A DNA stretch of 43,820 nt from Waddlia chondrophila WSU 86-1044 (GTDB taxonomy: Bacteria > Chlamydiota > Chlamydiia > Chlamydiales > CAMCWV01): the NCBI GenBank assembly GCA_945882915.1, contig CAMCWV010000002.1:1-43820 (forward strand). The letters run 5' to 3'. The notes beneath the pieces are model-generated. The model made no database searches. It was not told the origin of the DNA and was given only the letters and a program-made list of their open reading frames with translations. The translations under genes were made by a program, and so were the position numbers. The stretch's first letter is position 1. Each line of letters starts with the position of its first letter. Positions 1 through 8,630 of this stretch are shown piece after piece.

Positions 1-488
1 CTCATCGAATAAGATCTAAAAATATAAAAAAATTTGACTTAAGAACGACTGCTAGGCAGTCGTTCTAGGGATGCAACAACTTTCGTTGTCACATCTACAC
101 AAGCTCTTTTTCAGAGCTGTCACATTGTCTCTCTATCACTGTCAAAACAACTCAGCAGGCTCTAAGACTCTGCTTTTTACTCTTCTCGTTCGCCGTACTT
201 GCGGCTGTTATCGTTAAGAATGGCACCAATGTACATAAGATGCGGGATTTTGCGCAATCGCCTTTTGCAGAAAAAGAAAAATAATCCGCAAGTCCTAGAT
301 AATCAATAACAAACAAACGAATAAATACCGCAATAAATAGGAATAAAAACAGAAAACCAAAAGACCCCACAAACTAAAGGGGTCTAAACAAGACACGGGA
401 AGAGCCCGCTTTAAGAAAACACAAACTTATTGCCTTCAAAGGGTTAGGTGTCATATCTACAAGGCAATTAAACCCATAATTTGTGATC
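1..488. other. Intergenic region without a convincing gene
   Basis: Apart from the hairpin at 43-65 I see only a second small hairpin at 362-387 (AGACCCC ... GGGGTCT), which on the minus strand is followed by a T-rich stretch and could be a weak terminator. A minus-strand reading frame of 72 codons (152-370) would start inside that hairpin with GTG, has no ribosome binding site and low-complexity hydrophobic coding, so it is not called. I found no tRNA. Confidence 0.5.
43..65. other. Perfect 10-bp hairpin with 3-nt loop
   Basis: GAACGACTGC and its exact reverse complement flank TAG. Two weaker hairpins follow at about 74-87 and 103-118, and the string gttgtcacat/gctgtcacat recurs after each. 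No T-run follows on the plus strand, so a terminator role is not clear. It may be the end of a transcription unit lying outside the window. Confidence 0.5.
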
Positions 489-760
489 TATACTCCTCGT
501 AGATAAAAACGGAAACTTGGACGGCGCATAAAAGAAAATAAAGAGAAGAAGCCCGTAGCAATTAAAGGGTTGCCGTCTCCAGAAGGTAAACAGACCGCCT
601 AAGGTCTGGGATCTAACCTGCCACCAAGCAAACGTTTGCTGTAGGCTTCGGTCTGAAATCCCAGACCGGGACGGTCTGGGTACCTTCTGGAGAGGGCAAG
701 CGCTAAGGCCTCGGGGCTTTGGCGCCGTCCAAGTTCCCATTTTCAGCTACGAGGAGTATA
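489..760. repeat. Palindromic element A, copy 1, with nested element B
   Basis: The left end (TATACTCCTCGTAG) and the right end (CTACGAGGAGTATA) are inverted copies of the arm seen throughout the window. The interior holds a copy of element B at 579-690 plus a flank (541-575) shared with the copy at 35397-35430. The right arm ends 12 bp before the start codon at 773, and its outward-facing AGGAG lies at 752-756. Mobility is inferred; no transposase gene accompanies it. Confidence 0.9.
579..690. repeat. Element B, copy 1 (nested inside element A)
   Basis: An inverted repeat starting CCAGAAGGTA and ending TACCTTCTGG, with an inner stem GGTCTGGGAT/ATCCCAGACC and a conserved centre containing the 14-bp palindrome AGCAAACGTTTGCT. 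Related copies are at 8470-8630 (opposite orientation, decayed), 31691-31803 and 35435-35548. Confidence 0.85.
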
Positions 761-772
761 TAAGGAAGTGAG

Positions 773-1606
773 ATGACAGTAATTTTAGAAGCCGCAAAAC
801 AATATAAGCAAAAGAGAGTCCTTGCCATCCTCCAACTTTGCGTGATTTTCACCTATATTGCCTGGAGCTGCTTACAACCCCCACTAGATGAATATGTCTC
901 TCACCACTCAAAAGGAACCCTCTATAGGACACTTATAGGAAATAGCACGTACTTTAAGGAGCTGCCAGAAGAAAAACAGCTCTCTCTTATTAGTGACTAC
1001 CAAGCACTGCAACACCCCCCCTCCTCCAACTTCCTAGAGAAAGCTTTAAACGCCACTCTAAATACGGGACAAATATTCCTTTTTGGGATCCCTCCCTTTA
1101 TGCAAGCGTGGCTCTGCTTTTCCTTCGCCATCTGCCTCATGCTCCTCCTCGATATCGAAGGAGCCAGCGCCGCAGCTTGGGTTTTGCCCCTATTAGTCGT
1201 AGCTCACGCTCTAGTCAGTCAGCTCTATGGAGTGCCAGCTGAGCCAACTGCCGAAGAAAAGCTGTTTCCAACAGAGGCTTATATTGTCGAAAATTATCTA
1301 AAGAGCCCCCCTAGCGGAAGCGCAGCCGAGCATCGAGCGCTACTCATGAACGGCTGGCACAACTATTTAGCGGCCGAATGGGCGAAAGAGTCGCCCAGCA
1401 AAGAGTCGCCCAGCAAAGACCTTAAGATTCAGAGCGAGCAAGCCTCCCGCGGCGAATATGCCTTTAACCTTGCGCGGCTAGAAACCCTGACAACATCAAA
1501 GCAAGCAGCCCAAACCAGGCCGTTTCACATCCCACTCACCCCGTTACTCTTCTTTGCCCCCGGGTTTCTATGGAGCCTCTATTTCGCCTGGAAGCTGAGA
1601 AAGTAA
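773..1606 (+). CDS. Multi-pass membrane protein of unknown function
   Basis: I do not recognise a family for this 277-residue protein. Hydrophobic stretches at about residues 15-34, 97-125, 130-152 and 251-273 suggest three to four membrane segments, with a polar region of about 95 residues (155-250) between the last two. That region contains a duplicated five-residue unit (KESPS twice), encoded by a 15-bp tandem repeat near 1385-1414. The ATG is preceded by AAGGAAG at a spacing of 4 nt; the AGGAG of the upstream repeat lies 16 nt away, too far to be the main ribosome binding site. The gene stands alone, between repeat copies, and converges on kdsD. Confidence 0.75.
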   Translation: MTVILEAAKQYKQKRVLAILQLCVIFTYIAWSCLQPPLDEYVSHHSKGTLYRTLIGNSTYFKELPEEKQLSLISDYQALQHPPSSNFLEKALNATLNTGQIFLFGIPPFMQAWLCFSFAICLMLLLDIEGASAAAWVLPLLVVAHALVSQLYGVPAEPTAEEKLFPTEAYIVENYLKSPPSGSAAEHRALLMNGWHNYLAAEWAKESPSKESPSKDLKIQSEQASRGEYAFNLARLETLTTSKQAAQTRPFHIPLTPLLFFAPGFLWSLYFAWKLRK

Positions 1607-1710
1607 ACGCCTAAAGGCAGCTCCGAAGCCCAGACCAGAACGGCCCACGGCAGCTTCCGGCAAGGGCTGGCAATTAAAAATAATTTTTACAAATAATACT
1701 TTGCTTTTAA

Positions 1711-1806
1711 TATACTCCTCGTAGCTGAAAATGGGAACTTGGACGGCGCTAAGGCCTCGGGGCTTTGGCGCCGTCCAAGTTCCCATTTTCAGCTACGAGG
1801 AGTATA
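1711..1806. repeat. Palindromic element A, copy 2 (96 bp)
   Basis: Nearly perfect palindrome: both arms read TATACTCCTCGTAGCTGAAA and continue through GGGAACTTGGACGGCGC to a GC-rich centre. It lies between two convergent genes and ends 10 bp from the kdsD stop codon. The transcript would fold into a very stable hairpin, so it may serve as a bidirectional transcription block. TA dinucleotides flank both ends. Confidence 0.95.
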
Positions 1807-1816
1807 TTACGCTGTA

Positions 1817-2773
1817 CTAGAGCCCGGCTTGGATGATATCGTGCATTTTGATGAGGCCAACAACCTTGCCAGCATCAACGACAGGAAGGATCATGACGGG
1901 ATGCTTTTGATCTGCTTCCATAAGTTTTAAAGCGTCCCAAGCTCTTGCCTGGGAGGGAATTGACTTAGGAGCGCGGCTCATAAGGTCCTCTATTGGTTTA
2001 TGGAGAACATCTGCCCCTTCTCTTTGAAGTGATCTGCGCAAGTCTCCATCTGTAAATATCCCCAAAAGCATCTGCTGCGCATCCACAACAATAAGACAGC
2101 CACATCGCTTGTCAGACAGCTCTACAAGGACGTTCACGAGTTGATCTGTCGGAGCGCAAAGCGGCACAGAATGCTCACCGAGCATAAGGTCTGCCACCTG
2201 CACAGAAGCGCGTCTGCCAATCCGCCCTCCAGGATGGTTAAGGGCATAATCGCTCAAGGCAAAGTTTTTCGACTTCATTAGCCCAACAGCTAAAACATCC
2301 CCAAAAATCAACTGAACGGCTGTCGATGTTGTAGGCGCAAGATCAAACGGACAAAGCTCCCTTTCTAAGGGGAGGTAAATGCTCATGTTAGCTGCCTTAA
2401 CAAGGCGGCAAGAGGGGTTTGAAGTCACAGCAATAAGAAAGGCGCCTTTATTCCGAATGAACGGAACAAGATGAAGGAGCTCTTCGGTCTCCCCGCTTTT
2501 GCTAAGCATTACAAATACATCGGAAGAGGTGACAATCCCAAGGTCTCCGTGAAGCGCGTTTGTTGGAGAAACGTAATAGGCCTTTGTTCCTGTAGAAATC
2601 ATTGTTACAGCGATTTTCTCTGCAATAATCCCACTTTTCCCAACGCCCGAAAAGAAGACAACACCCTTGCAACTAAGAAGCACCTGGAGGATTTCCTCCA
2701 CAGCTTCCATGTTCAGGCGGTCAAAAAAATAATTTAGCTGCCCTTGCTGCTCTCGGAATAACTTGTCTAACAC
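1817..2773 (-). CDS. kdsD: D-arabinose 5-phosphate isomerase (KdsD/KpsF/GutQ family)
   Basis: Interconverts ribulose 5-phosphate and arabinose 5-phosphate, the first step of Kdo synthesis for LPS; cytoplasmic. The 318 residues match the family length (about 320-330). An N-terminal SIS sugar-isomerase domain covers about residues 30-170, with GVGKSG, HGDLG and SKSGETEE motifs, followed by two CBS domains (about 195-260 and 265-318, with FTDGDLRR between them). The start is GTG, preceded by GAGG at 8 nt. Element A copy 2 lies just downstream of the stop and copy 3 lies upstream, so it is probably monocistronic. GutQ and KpsF are paralogues of the same fold; with a Kdo-bearing LPS expected here, KdsD is the simplest reading. 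Confidence 0.93.
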   Translation of the reverse strand: MLDKLFREQQGQLNYFFDRLNMEAVEEILQVLLSCKGVVFFSGVGKSGIIAEKIAVTMISTGTKAYYVSPTNALHGDLGIVTSSDVFVMLSKSGETEELLHLVPFIRNKGAFLIAVTSNPSCRLVKAANMSIYLPLERELCPFDLAPTTSTAVQLIFGDVLAVGLMKSKNFALSDYALNHPGGRIGRRASVQVADLMLGEHSVPLCAPTDQLVNVLVELSDKRCGCLIVVDAQQMLLGIFTDGDLRRSLQREGADVLHKPIEDLMSRAPKSIPSQARAWDALKLMEADQKHPVMILPVVDAGKVVGLIKMHDIIQAGL

Positions 2774-2794
2774 AGCTTTACCTCATTGATGTAA

Positions 2795-2841
2795 TATACT
2801 TCGCTTAGCTGAAAACGGGAATTTGGGCTAAGAGGAGTATA
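2795..2841. repeat. Element A, copy 3, internally deleted
   Basis: A full left arm (TATACTTCGCTTAGCTGAAA and onward to TTTGGG) runs straight into only the last bases of a right arm (CTAAGAGGAGTATA). The remnant still forms a short hairpin. It lies in the divergent region between kdsD and icd, so it could affect either promoter. Confidence 0.85.
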
Positions 2842-2937
2842 TCTAACTTAATACGGCAGCCAGTACAATGGCAATTGAAAAAAAACGTTGAGATCGGCAC
2901 AATCCATAGCTATCAAGTTTTAGCCGGGGACACTTAA

Positions 2938-4380
2938 ATGAACACTCCAATCACTGTAGCCTATGGCGATGGCATTGGCCCTGAAATCATGGAAGCAACA
3001 CTCCAAATTCTCAAGAAAGCCGGCGCCCTCCTTGACGTCGAAAAAGTGGAGATTGGAGAAAAAGTCTACCTCACAGGCCATCCTACAGGCATTGAAGATT
3101 CAACGTGGAAATCGCTGCAGCGAACAAGAGTGTTCCTTAAAGCGCCCATTACCACCCCTCAAGGGGGCGGATTTAAAAGCCTAAACGTTACTGTACGGAC
3201 AACCCTCGGACTCTACGCAAACGTTCGCCCCTGCGTTTCGTACTACCCCTTTGTCTCAACAAAGCACCCCAAAATGGATGTTGTCATTGTTAGAGAGAAC
3301 GAAGAAGACCTCTATACAGGAATCGAATACCGCCAAACAGTAGGCGCATGCCAAGCTCTTAAGATGATCAGTCGGATGGGCTGCGAAAAAATTGTTCGCT
3401 ACGCATTTGAATATGCACAGAAACACTCCAGAAAAAAGGTCACCTGCTTTACGAAAGATAACATCATGAAGATATCGGATGGACTCTTTCATAAAGTTTT
3501 TGACGAGATCGCCGCCGAATATCCCGATATTCAGAATGAACACTGGATTGTCGATATTGGCGCAGCAAAGCTTGCTGACACCCCCGAAGCGTTTGATGTC
3601 ATTGTAATGCCCAACCTCTACGGAGACATCCTTTCTGATGTTGCTGCCCAAATTGCAGGCTCTGTCGGACTCGCGGGCTCAGCAAATATCGGCAAAGATG
3701 TCGCTATGTTCGAGGCTATTCACGGCTCTGCTCCACGTAGAGCTGGCCAAAACCTGGCTAACCCATCTGGGCTCTTACTTGCAGGAGTCATGATGTTAGA
3801 CCACATTGGGCAGATCAAAGTTGCAAATAACGTCCACAACGCCTGGCTAAAAACGCTAGAAGATGGAATCCACACTTACGATGTTTTTAATGACACGGTA
3901 AGCAAGCAAAAAGTGGGAACAAAAGAGTTTGCTCAAGCGGTCATCCAAAGACTAGGCGAGCTCCCCTCTCAACTAAAAGCAATCACTCAAGATACCAGTC
4001 CCAAAGCTGGAGCTGCAAAGCCAGCTCCAAAATCCACCGCCCCTACCGAGAAAAAAGAGCTCGTCGGAGTCGATGTGTTTATGGACGCCTCCGATGCTGG
4101 GAAGCTGGAACGCGCGATGAGCGCCTTTAACAACACAGCCCTCAAGCTAACAATGATCAGCAATCGCGGTGTCCGAACATGGCCTAATGGTCAACCTGAA
4201 ACTTCCTGCATCGATCAGTGGCGCTGCCGGTTTATCTCTCCGAGTGAAGGCGCCCCCGTCACGCACCAAGACATCGCAGGTCTACTGCACACAATAGCAA
4301 ACACCAAGCTAGACTTCATTAAAACAGAAAACCTCTATACCTTCGATGGAAACCCCGGCTTCTCCCACATCAAAGGATAA
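2938..4380 (+). CDS. icd: Isocitrate dehydrogenase (long, Rickettsia/Thermus-like type)
   Basis: Oxidative decarboxylation of isocitrate to 2-oxoglutarate in the TCA cycle. This 480-residue protein has the isocitrate/isopropylmalate dehydrogenase core: GDGIGPE near residue 10, the substrate loop VRENEEDLYTG at about 118, the metal-binding region MPNLYGDILSDVAAQ at about 224 and the coenzyme region EAIHGSAP at about 260. It is followed by an extra C-terminal domain (about 375-480) typical of the roughly 480-500-residue alpha-proteobacterial/Thermus enzymes and absent from the roughly 415-residue E. coli type. A proline/alanine/lysine-rich linker joins the two parts. The ATG has GGGGA upstream at 7 nt. 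Cofactor preference (NAD or NADP) cannot be read with confidence. Chlamydia itself lacks this enzyme as far as I recall. Confidence 0.9.
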   Translation: MNTPITVAYGDGIGPEIMEATLQILKKAGALLDVEKVEIGEKVYLTGHPTGIEDSTWKSLQRTRVFLKAPITTPQGGGFKSLNVTVRTTLGLYANVRPCVSYYPFVSTKHPKMDVVIVRENEEDLYTGIEYRQTVGACQALKMISRMGCEKIVRYAFEYAQKHSRKKVTCFTKDNIMKISDGLFHKVFDEIAAEYPDIQNEHWIVDIGAAKLADTPEAFDVIVMPNLYGDILSDVAAQIAGSVGLAGSANIGKDVAMFEAIHGSAPRRAGQNLANPSGLLLAGVMMLDHIGQIKVANNVHNAWLKTLEDGIHTYDVFNDTVSKQKVGTKEFAQAVIQRLGELPSQLKAITQDTSPKAGAAKPAPKSTAPTEKKELVGVDVFMDASDAGKLERAMSAFNNTALKLTMISNRGVRTWPNGQPETSCIDQWRCRFISPSEGAPVTHQDIAGLLHTIANTKLDFIKTENLYTFDGNPGFSHIKG

Positions 4381-4435
4381 AGCCAAAAAAAACAAGCTTT
4401 ATCGTTTATTTCCCATTCTTTATAATCTTTAGCCT

Positions 4436-5452
4436 ATGTCACAGCAAAAAGATTATTACATCCTTGCCTACTATAACTTCGTTCCTGTTGCCAACGCTCA
4501 GGAAGAGGTCAAACGTCACAAAGCGTTCTTTAAAGGGCGTGATGTTGCAGGTAGAATCTACATTTCAGACCAAGGAATTAACGGGCAAATGAGCGCTCAT
4601 AAAGATGACGCTCTAGCTTACATGGATTGGCTACACGCCGATCCACGCTTTGCAGAAATGCCCTTCAAAATTCACTTCCACCACGAAAACGTCTTTGCAA
4701 AAATGACCGTTAAAGTGCGGCAGCAGCTTGTCGCTTTGGACGCCCCTGCTGATCTTAGCAAAGGAGGCGAGCACGTCTCCCCTAAGCGCTGGAAAGAAAT
4801 GCTTGAGGAAAAAATCGATGAAGAAAAAAGCGGAAATAGTTCATTACAAGGCAAAAAAACGATCCTCATCGACACTCGAAATGCCTACGAATGGAAAATT
4901 GGAAGATTTCAGGGCGCTGAACTTCCCGACTTTGACACCTTCCGAGAATTCCCTGCTTACGCTCAAGAGCTTAAACAGCGGCTAGACCCTTCCAAGACAA
5001 AGGTTATGATGTACTGCACTGGAGGGATCCGTTGCGAGCTTTACTCTGCCCTCTTTAAAGAGCAGGGCTTTGAGAATGTTTACCAACTCGAAGGGGGCGT
5101 AATCAACTACGGCCTTCAAGAGGGAACCGCTCTTTGGGAAGGGAAGCTCTTTGTATTTGACGATAGGTTAGCAATTCCTATCAGCGATGAAGAAGGGATT
5201 GTCATTGGAAGATGTTTCCACTGCGAAGCTCCACATGATCACTACTATAACTGCGCAAATACCGACTGCAATGAGCTTTTTCTTTGCTGCCCTGAGTGTT
5301 TGCTAACCTACAAAGGGTGCTGCCAAGAATCGTGCACACATGCACCAAGAGTAAGGGAGCATCAGCCACAAGACCTCCACAAGCCCTTCCGAAAATGGCA
5401 CCTCTACCGCAAACCTGCCGCCCCCTCCGAAAGCCTTGCAGACAAGTGCTAA
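4436..5452 (+). CDS. trhO: tRNA uridine-34 hydroxylase TrhO (YceA/UPF0176, rhodanese fold)
   Basis: TrhO proteins carry out oxygen-dependent hydroxylation of U34 in tRNA on the way to cmo5U/mo5U. Of the 338 residues, 1-125 form the YceA N-terminal domain (ISDQGINGQ near 43-51). A rhodanese domain (about 140-245) carries the active-site loop CTGGIRCE with Cys194 as the catalytic cysteine. The C-terminal tail is rich in cysteine and histidine (CFHC, CANTDC, CCPEC), as is usual in the family and suggestive of zinc binding. Only 55 bp separate it from icd on the same strand, with no clear terminator, so the two could be cotranscribed. A piece of an IS30 transposase follows the stop codon. Confidence 0.92.
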   Translation: MSQQKDYYILAYYNFVPVANAQEEVKRHKAFFKGRDVAGRIYISDQGINGQMSAHKDDALAYMDWLHADPRFAEMPFKIHFHHENVFAKMTVKVRQQLVALDAPADLSKGGEHVSPKRWKEMLEEKIDEEKSGNSSLQGKKTILIDTRNAYEWKIGRFQGAELPDFDTFREFPAYAQELKQRLDPSKTKVMMYCTGGIRCELYSALFKEQGFENVYQLEGGVINYGLQEGTALWEGKLFVFDDRLAIPISDEEGIVIGRCFHCEAPHDHYYNCANTDCNELFLCCPECLLTYKGCCQESCTHAPRVREHQPQDLHKPFRKWHLYRKPAAPSESLADKC

Positions 5453-5453
5453 A

Positions 5454-5537
5454 GCACAGAGTGAACGCCTTATCTCTGAGAGGCCTGCAATCATGGAAGA
5501 GAAGAGTAGGATTGGAGACTGGGAGATTGAAATCCTC
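5454..5537 (+). pseudogene. Remnant of an IS30-family transposase (about 85 bp)
   Basis: Translating from about 5466 in one frame gives RLISERPAIMEEKSRIGDWE, which reads like the conserved stretch that opens the DDE domain of IS30 transposases (I/EERP...EEKSRIGDWE.DT). The preceding codons in another frame give HRVN, also expected there, which implies a frameshift. Coding resemblance stops about 5537, before element A copy 4. It is too short to be functional and is based on remembered family motifs. Confidence 0.5.
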
Positions 5538-5567
5538 TTTTGTCGCACTTCGAAGTTGAAAAGGCGG

Positions 5568-5637
5568 TATACTCCACGTAGCTAAAAATGGGAACTTAGA
5601 CGGCGCCAAATTCCCGTTTTCAACTACGAGGAGTATA
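5568..5637. repeat. Palindromic element A, copy 4 (70 bp)
   Basis: Arms begin TATACTCCACGTAGCTAAAA and end CAACTACGAGGAGTATA. The left arm continues into ACGGCGCC while the right starts at AAATTCCCG, so the two halves come from different interior types. It lies between trhO and the helicase gene. Confidence 0.9.
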
Positions 5638-5682
5638 CTCCACCGACTTAATAGTCGATAAAGTCTAAAATGACAGGCCGCT

Positions 5683-8448
5683 ATGCGAGAACTTGCTTAC
5701 ACCATAGAAAAAAAAGAATCACTTAAGTGTGATGCGCTAACAATTGCCATTCACGAAGTTGAAAAGCAAAGCAGCGGCACTTTAGTGTGGAACGGGACGC
5801 ATCGCAACCTCTACCAAGACGTTTTGCAAAGGCTAGCTACTGGAGCAGAGCAAAGCCTTATTACCCTCCTCGTCCAACATGAAATGCGTTTTTCTCGTGA
5901 CCAAGGGCTCAGAACAAGCACTGAAACGGCCCCTTACAACAAAATCCACATCCCCTGGGCTCAATCTGTAGACGTTCTCAAGCGACTGGCCATTACAGGG
6001 AAACTCTACTTCAATAATAAACGGCTCGTCTGCGACTTCTTTGGGGACTATGCCCTTGAGTACGTAGCCACGCAAACCCCTGATGGTGGCCTTGCTATCG
6101 CCGGGATGATCACCTCCCCTAAAGAAAGCTGGGACATCCGCGAATGTGACTTCACAGGACAAGGCCCCCCACATTGGGTGATCAAAGGGATCTGCCTCAG
6201 AGTGTTAAAGGGGGGCCTTCACTGGAAGTGGATTCAACAAGTCTCTCAAGAAGCCCCCTTACTTTATACGCCAGCAAAAGTGCAGCAACTAATAGACACC
6301 CTTGAGGATAATGACGACTCTTCGGCACCAAAGCTCAAGATGGCCACCCCTTACCAAGAAGTTATCGCAAAAGCCCCAGAACCTTTTCCGATTTTAAAAC
6401 TACACGATCGCTACGGAGCCTTTGCAACGCTGTGGATGGATTATGGAAGCGAAAGAACCCTCGACTTCCAAGGCCCTGAAAACACGGCGCCTAAAAGCAC
6501 TAGAGCCCCCTACTGTAAAAGGCAACTCGAAGCAGAAAAAATATGGGAGAGCGACCTCCTTTCAACTGATTTCATTTCTAAAGTCGTCGGCAGCTCCAAC
6601 TACTACTGCCCTGTTGATAAGGTTGCGAAAAGCTTAACTTTCCTTCTTGAAGTGGGCTGGAAAATCCTCGATTCAACAGGCCAGCAAGTCGTTCATTACA
6701 CAAATACCTCTCTTGAACTTTCTAGCCAAAACGAACACGTCCTGGTCAAAGGGAAGGTCCATTACGGAGAGCACAATGCAAGCGTTGTTGATGTCGTAGG
6801 GGCCTTTAACCGTAGAGAATCCTTCATATCACTCGGCCAGGGGCGTGTAGGGCTTCTTTCAAGTGATTGGATCGAAAAAGAACTTTCGGGCCTTCTGGAG
6901 GGGGAAATTGTTTCTGACAGTGTCGCAATCAAAAAAAATCACCTTGGAACGCTCGGCGAGCTCTTCAAGTCCCCAAAAACGGTAGCTCTCGACAAAGAGG
7001 TCTTAGCGCTAAGACAGCAGCTTCAAAACTTCGAAGGCTTAACCGAAGCGCTTCCGGGAAAAGAGTTTTGTGGCCATCTGCGCCCCTACCAACAGCAAGG
7101 AGTTAATTGGATCCATTTTCTTTGGGAGTACCACTTCCACGGGATCCTCGCCGATGACATGGGCCTTGGAAAGACCGTGCAGGTGCTCGGCTTTCTTTCT
7201 CGCCTACCGGCAAATACCCTTTCTATTGTTGTCGTCCCAACTTCGTTACTTTTTAACTGGAAACAAGAGGTTGAACGGTTCCTTCCCGGCCACCCCATCT
7301 ACATCCACCACGGCCCGCAGCGCGCAAGGACTGCGCAACAGCTCCCGCAAAGCGGCTTAATCCTCACATCGTACGGAGCGCTTAGACTTGACCAATCTGT
7401 ACTCTCACAAATAAGCTTCCAGTGCATCTTCTTGGATGAAGCTCAAATCATTAAAAATCCAGATACACAGATCGCTCAAGCCGTCTACCGCCTAAAGGGA
7501 GGCTTGCGCCTTATTATCACTGGCACTCCAGTTGAAAATCACATGGAAGAGCTCTGGTCACACTTCCGCTTCCTAATGCCCGATCTTCTTGGAAGCAGAG
7601 AAGAGTTCCGCTCCCATATGGAAGCCTCTGCTGTCGACTCTCGCCACCTCCAAAAAATTAAAAAGCAAATCCGCCCTTTCCTTTTGCGAAGACGAAAAGA
7701 AGATGTCGCCAAGGACCTGCCAGAGAAAATCGAGCAGACTGTCTGGGTTGAAATGGAAGCTCCTCAACGCCATATTTACGAATCATTCCTAGCGGGAATT
7801 CGGAGCAACTTATTGCAAAAGGTTTCGCAAGATGGGGTCTCTAAACACCGGATGGAGGTGTTCGAGGCGATTCTCCGCCTCAGACAAATCTGCTGTCACC
7901 CGCTTCTTGTGGACCAAATAACAGACCAAGAAGCCGAGCCTTCAAGCGCGAAGTTTGAGCAACTTCTTGAAGACCTTGCCACTGTTGTAGAAGAAGGGAG
8001 AAAGGTTTTAGTCTATAGCCAGTTCACTTCGATGCTAAAGCTGATTGCCAAAGCAGTGAAAAAAAACGGATGGAAGCATTCTTATCTAGACGGCTCTACA
8101 ACCAATCGTGAGCAGGTTGTAAACGTCTTTCAAGAAGACCCCTCCATTTCAATCTTCCTAATCAGCTTAAAAGCAGGGGGGGTTGGCCTAAACTTGACAG
8201 CTGCTGACTACGTCTTCCTTTACGACCCTTGGTGGAACGAGGCTGTGGAAGCCCAAGCAATTGGCAGGGCCCACCGAATTGGCCGGAAAGAAACAGTCAT
8301 CGCTAAAAGATATTTGACGATAGAAAGTATTGAAGAGAAAATCATGCGGCTAAAGAGCGTAAAGCAAGCGCTGATCACAGGGCTTCTGGATGGCGAGGGG
8401 CAAGTGGAGTCGCTTACGGCCGCTGACCTGCAGTTCCTCCTCTCGTAA
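5683..8448 (+). CDS. SNF2/Swi2-family DNA-dependent ATPase (helicase-like)
   Basis: This 921-residue protein combines an N-terminal half of about 460 residues (the bacterial SNF2-associated region, poorly conserved) with a complete SNF2 motor. Visible motifs are Q-like RPYQQQGVNW, Walker A DDMGLGKT at about 491-498, DEAQ at 585, GTPVEN at about 613, SQFTSML in the second RecA lobe, LKAGGVGLNLT, and the arginine-finger region QAIGRAHRIGRKE near the C-terminus. It would remodel protein-DNA or RNA polymerase complexes; the exact substrate cannot be inferred. Chlamydiae typically encode SNF2 proteins of this kind. No strong Shine-Dalgarno precedes the ATG (AGG at 7 nt). Confidence 0.9.
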   Translation: MRELAYTIEKKESLKCDALTIAIHEVEKQSSGTLVWNGTHRNLYQDVLQRLATGAEQSLITLLVQHEMRFSRDQGLRTSTETAPYNKIHIPWAQSVDVLKRLAITGKLYFNNKRLVCDFFGDYALEYVATQTPDGGLAIAGMITSPKESWDIRECDFTGQGPPHWVIKGICLRVLKGGLHWKWIQQVSQEAPLLYTPAKVQQLIDTLEDNDDSSAPKLKMATPYQEVIAKAPEPFPILKLHDRYGAFATLWMDYGSERTLDFQGPENTAPKSTRAPYCKRQLEAEKIWESDLLSTDFISKVVGSSNYYCPVDKVAKSLTFLLEVGWKILDSTGQQVVHYTNTSLELSSQNEHVLVKGKVHYGEHNASVVDVVGAFNRRESFISLGQGRVGLLSSDWIEKELSGLLEGEIVSDSVAIKKNHLGTLGELFKSPKTVALDKEVLALRQQLQNFEGLTEALPGKEFCGHLRPYQQQGVNWIHFLWEYHFHGILADDMGLGKTVQVLGFLSRLPANTLSIVVVPTSLLFNWKQEVERFLPGHPIYIHHGPQRARTAQQLPQSGLILTSYGALRLDQSVLSQISFQCIFLDEAQIIKNPDTQIAQAVYRLKGGLRLIITGTPVENHMEELWSHFRFLMPDLLGSREEFRSHMEASAVDSRHLQKIKKQIRPFLLRRRKEDVAKDLPEKIEQTVWVEMEAPQRHIYESFLAGIRSNLLQKVSQDGVSKHRMEVFEAILRLRQICCHPLLVDQITDQEAEPSSAKFEQLLEDLATVVEEGRKVLVYSQFTSMLKLIAKAVKKNGWKHSYLDGSTTNREQVVNVFQEDPSISIFLISLKAGGVGLNLTAADYVFLYDPWWNEAVEAQAIGRAHRIGRKETVIAKRYLTIESIEEKIMRLKSVKQALITGLLDGEGQVESLTAADLQFLLS

Positions 8449-8469
8449 AAAATTAAAAACTCAAATGCC

Positions 8470-8630
8470 GCCTTGGGTAACGTGGGTACCCAGATTGAGC
8501 AGCTTGTCTTTAGTGGGTAACCAGGGCGTCCCGCCCTGGGATTTCAGAGTGAGTCTACAGCAAACATGCGCTTGGTGGCAGGTTAGATCCCAGACCAAAG
8601 TCTGCCCACGTTATACTGCTAGCGGGCAAG
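8470..8630. repeat. Element B, copy 4, decayed and free-standing, reversed
   Basis: In reverse orientation it carries the conserved element B block (GGTCTGGGATCTAACCTGCC, then AAGC and a damaged centre where AAACGTTTG has become GCATGTTTG, then CTGTAGACTCA and TGAAATCCCAG). Element A ends are missing, which shows that element B also exists outside element A. It fills most of the gap between the helicase gene and tdk. Confidence 0.75.

Noticed and set aside
152..370. 72-codon minus-strand reading frame
   Set aside because: Starts with GTG inside a hairpin, no ribosome binding site, low-complexity hydrophobic composition.
468..740. 90-codon minus-strand reading frame
   Set aside because: It is element A and element B translated. 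The same peptide (MGTWTAPKPRGLSA) opens another frame at 1568-1786, because the arms are repeated.
1739..1930. 63-codon plus-strand reading frame
   Set aside because: Begins in element A and runs antisense through the kdsD 3' end.
7086..7298. Reading frames antisense to the SNF2 helicase and other large genes
   Set aside because: No ribosome binding sites or motifs; shadows of strong coding on the opposite strand.
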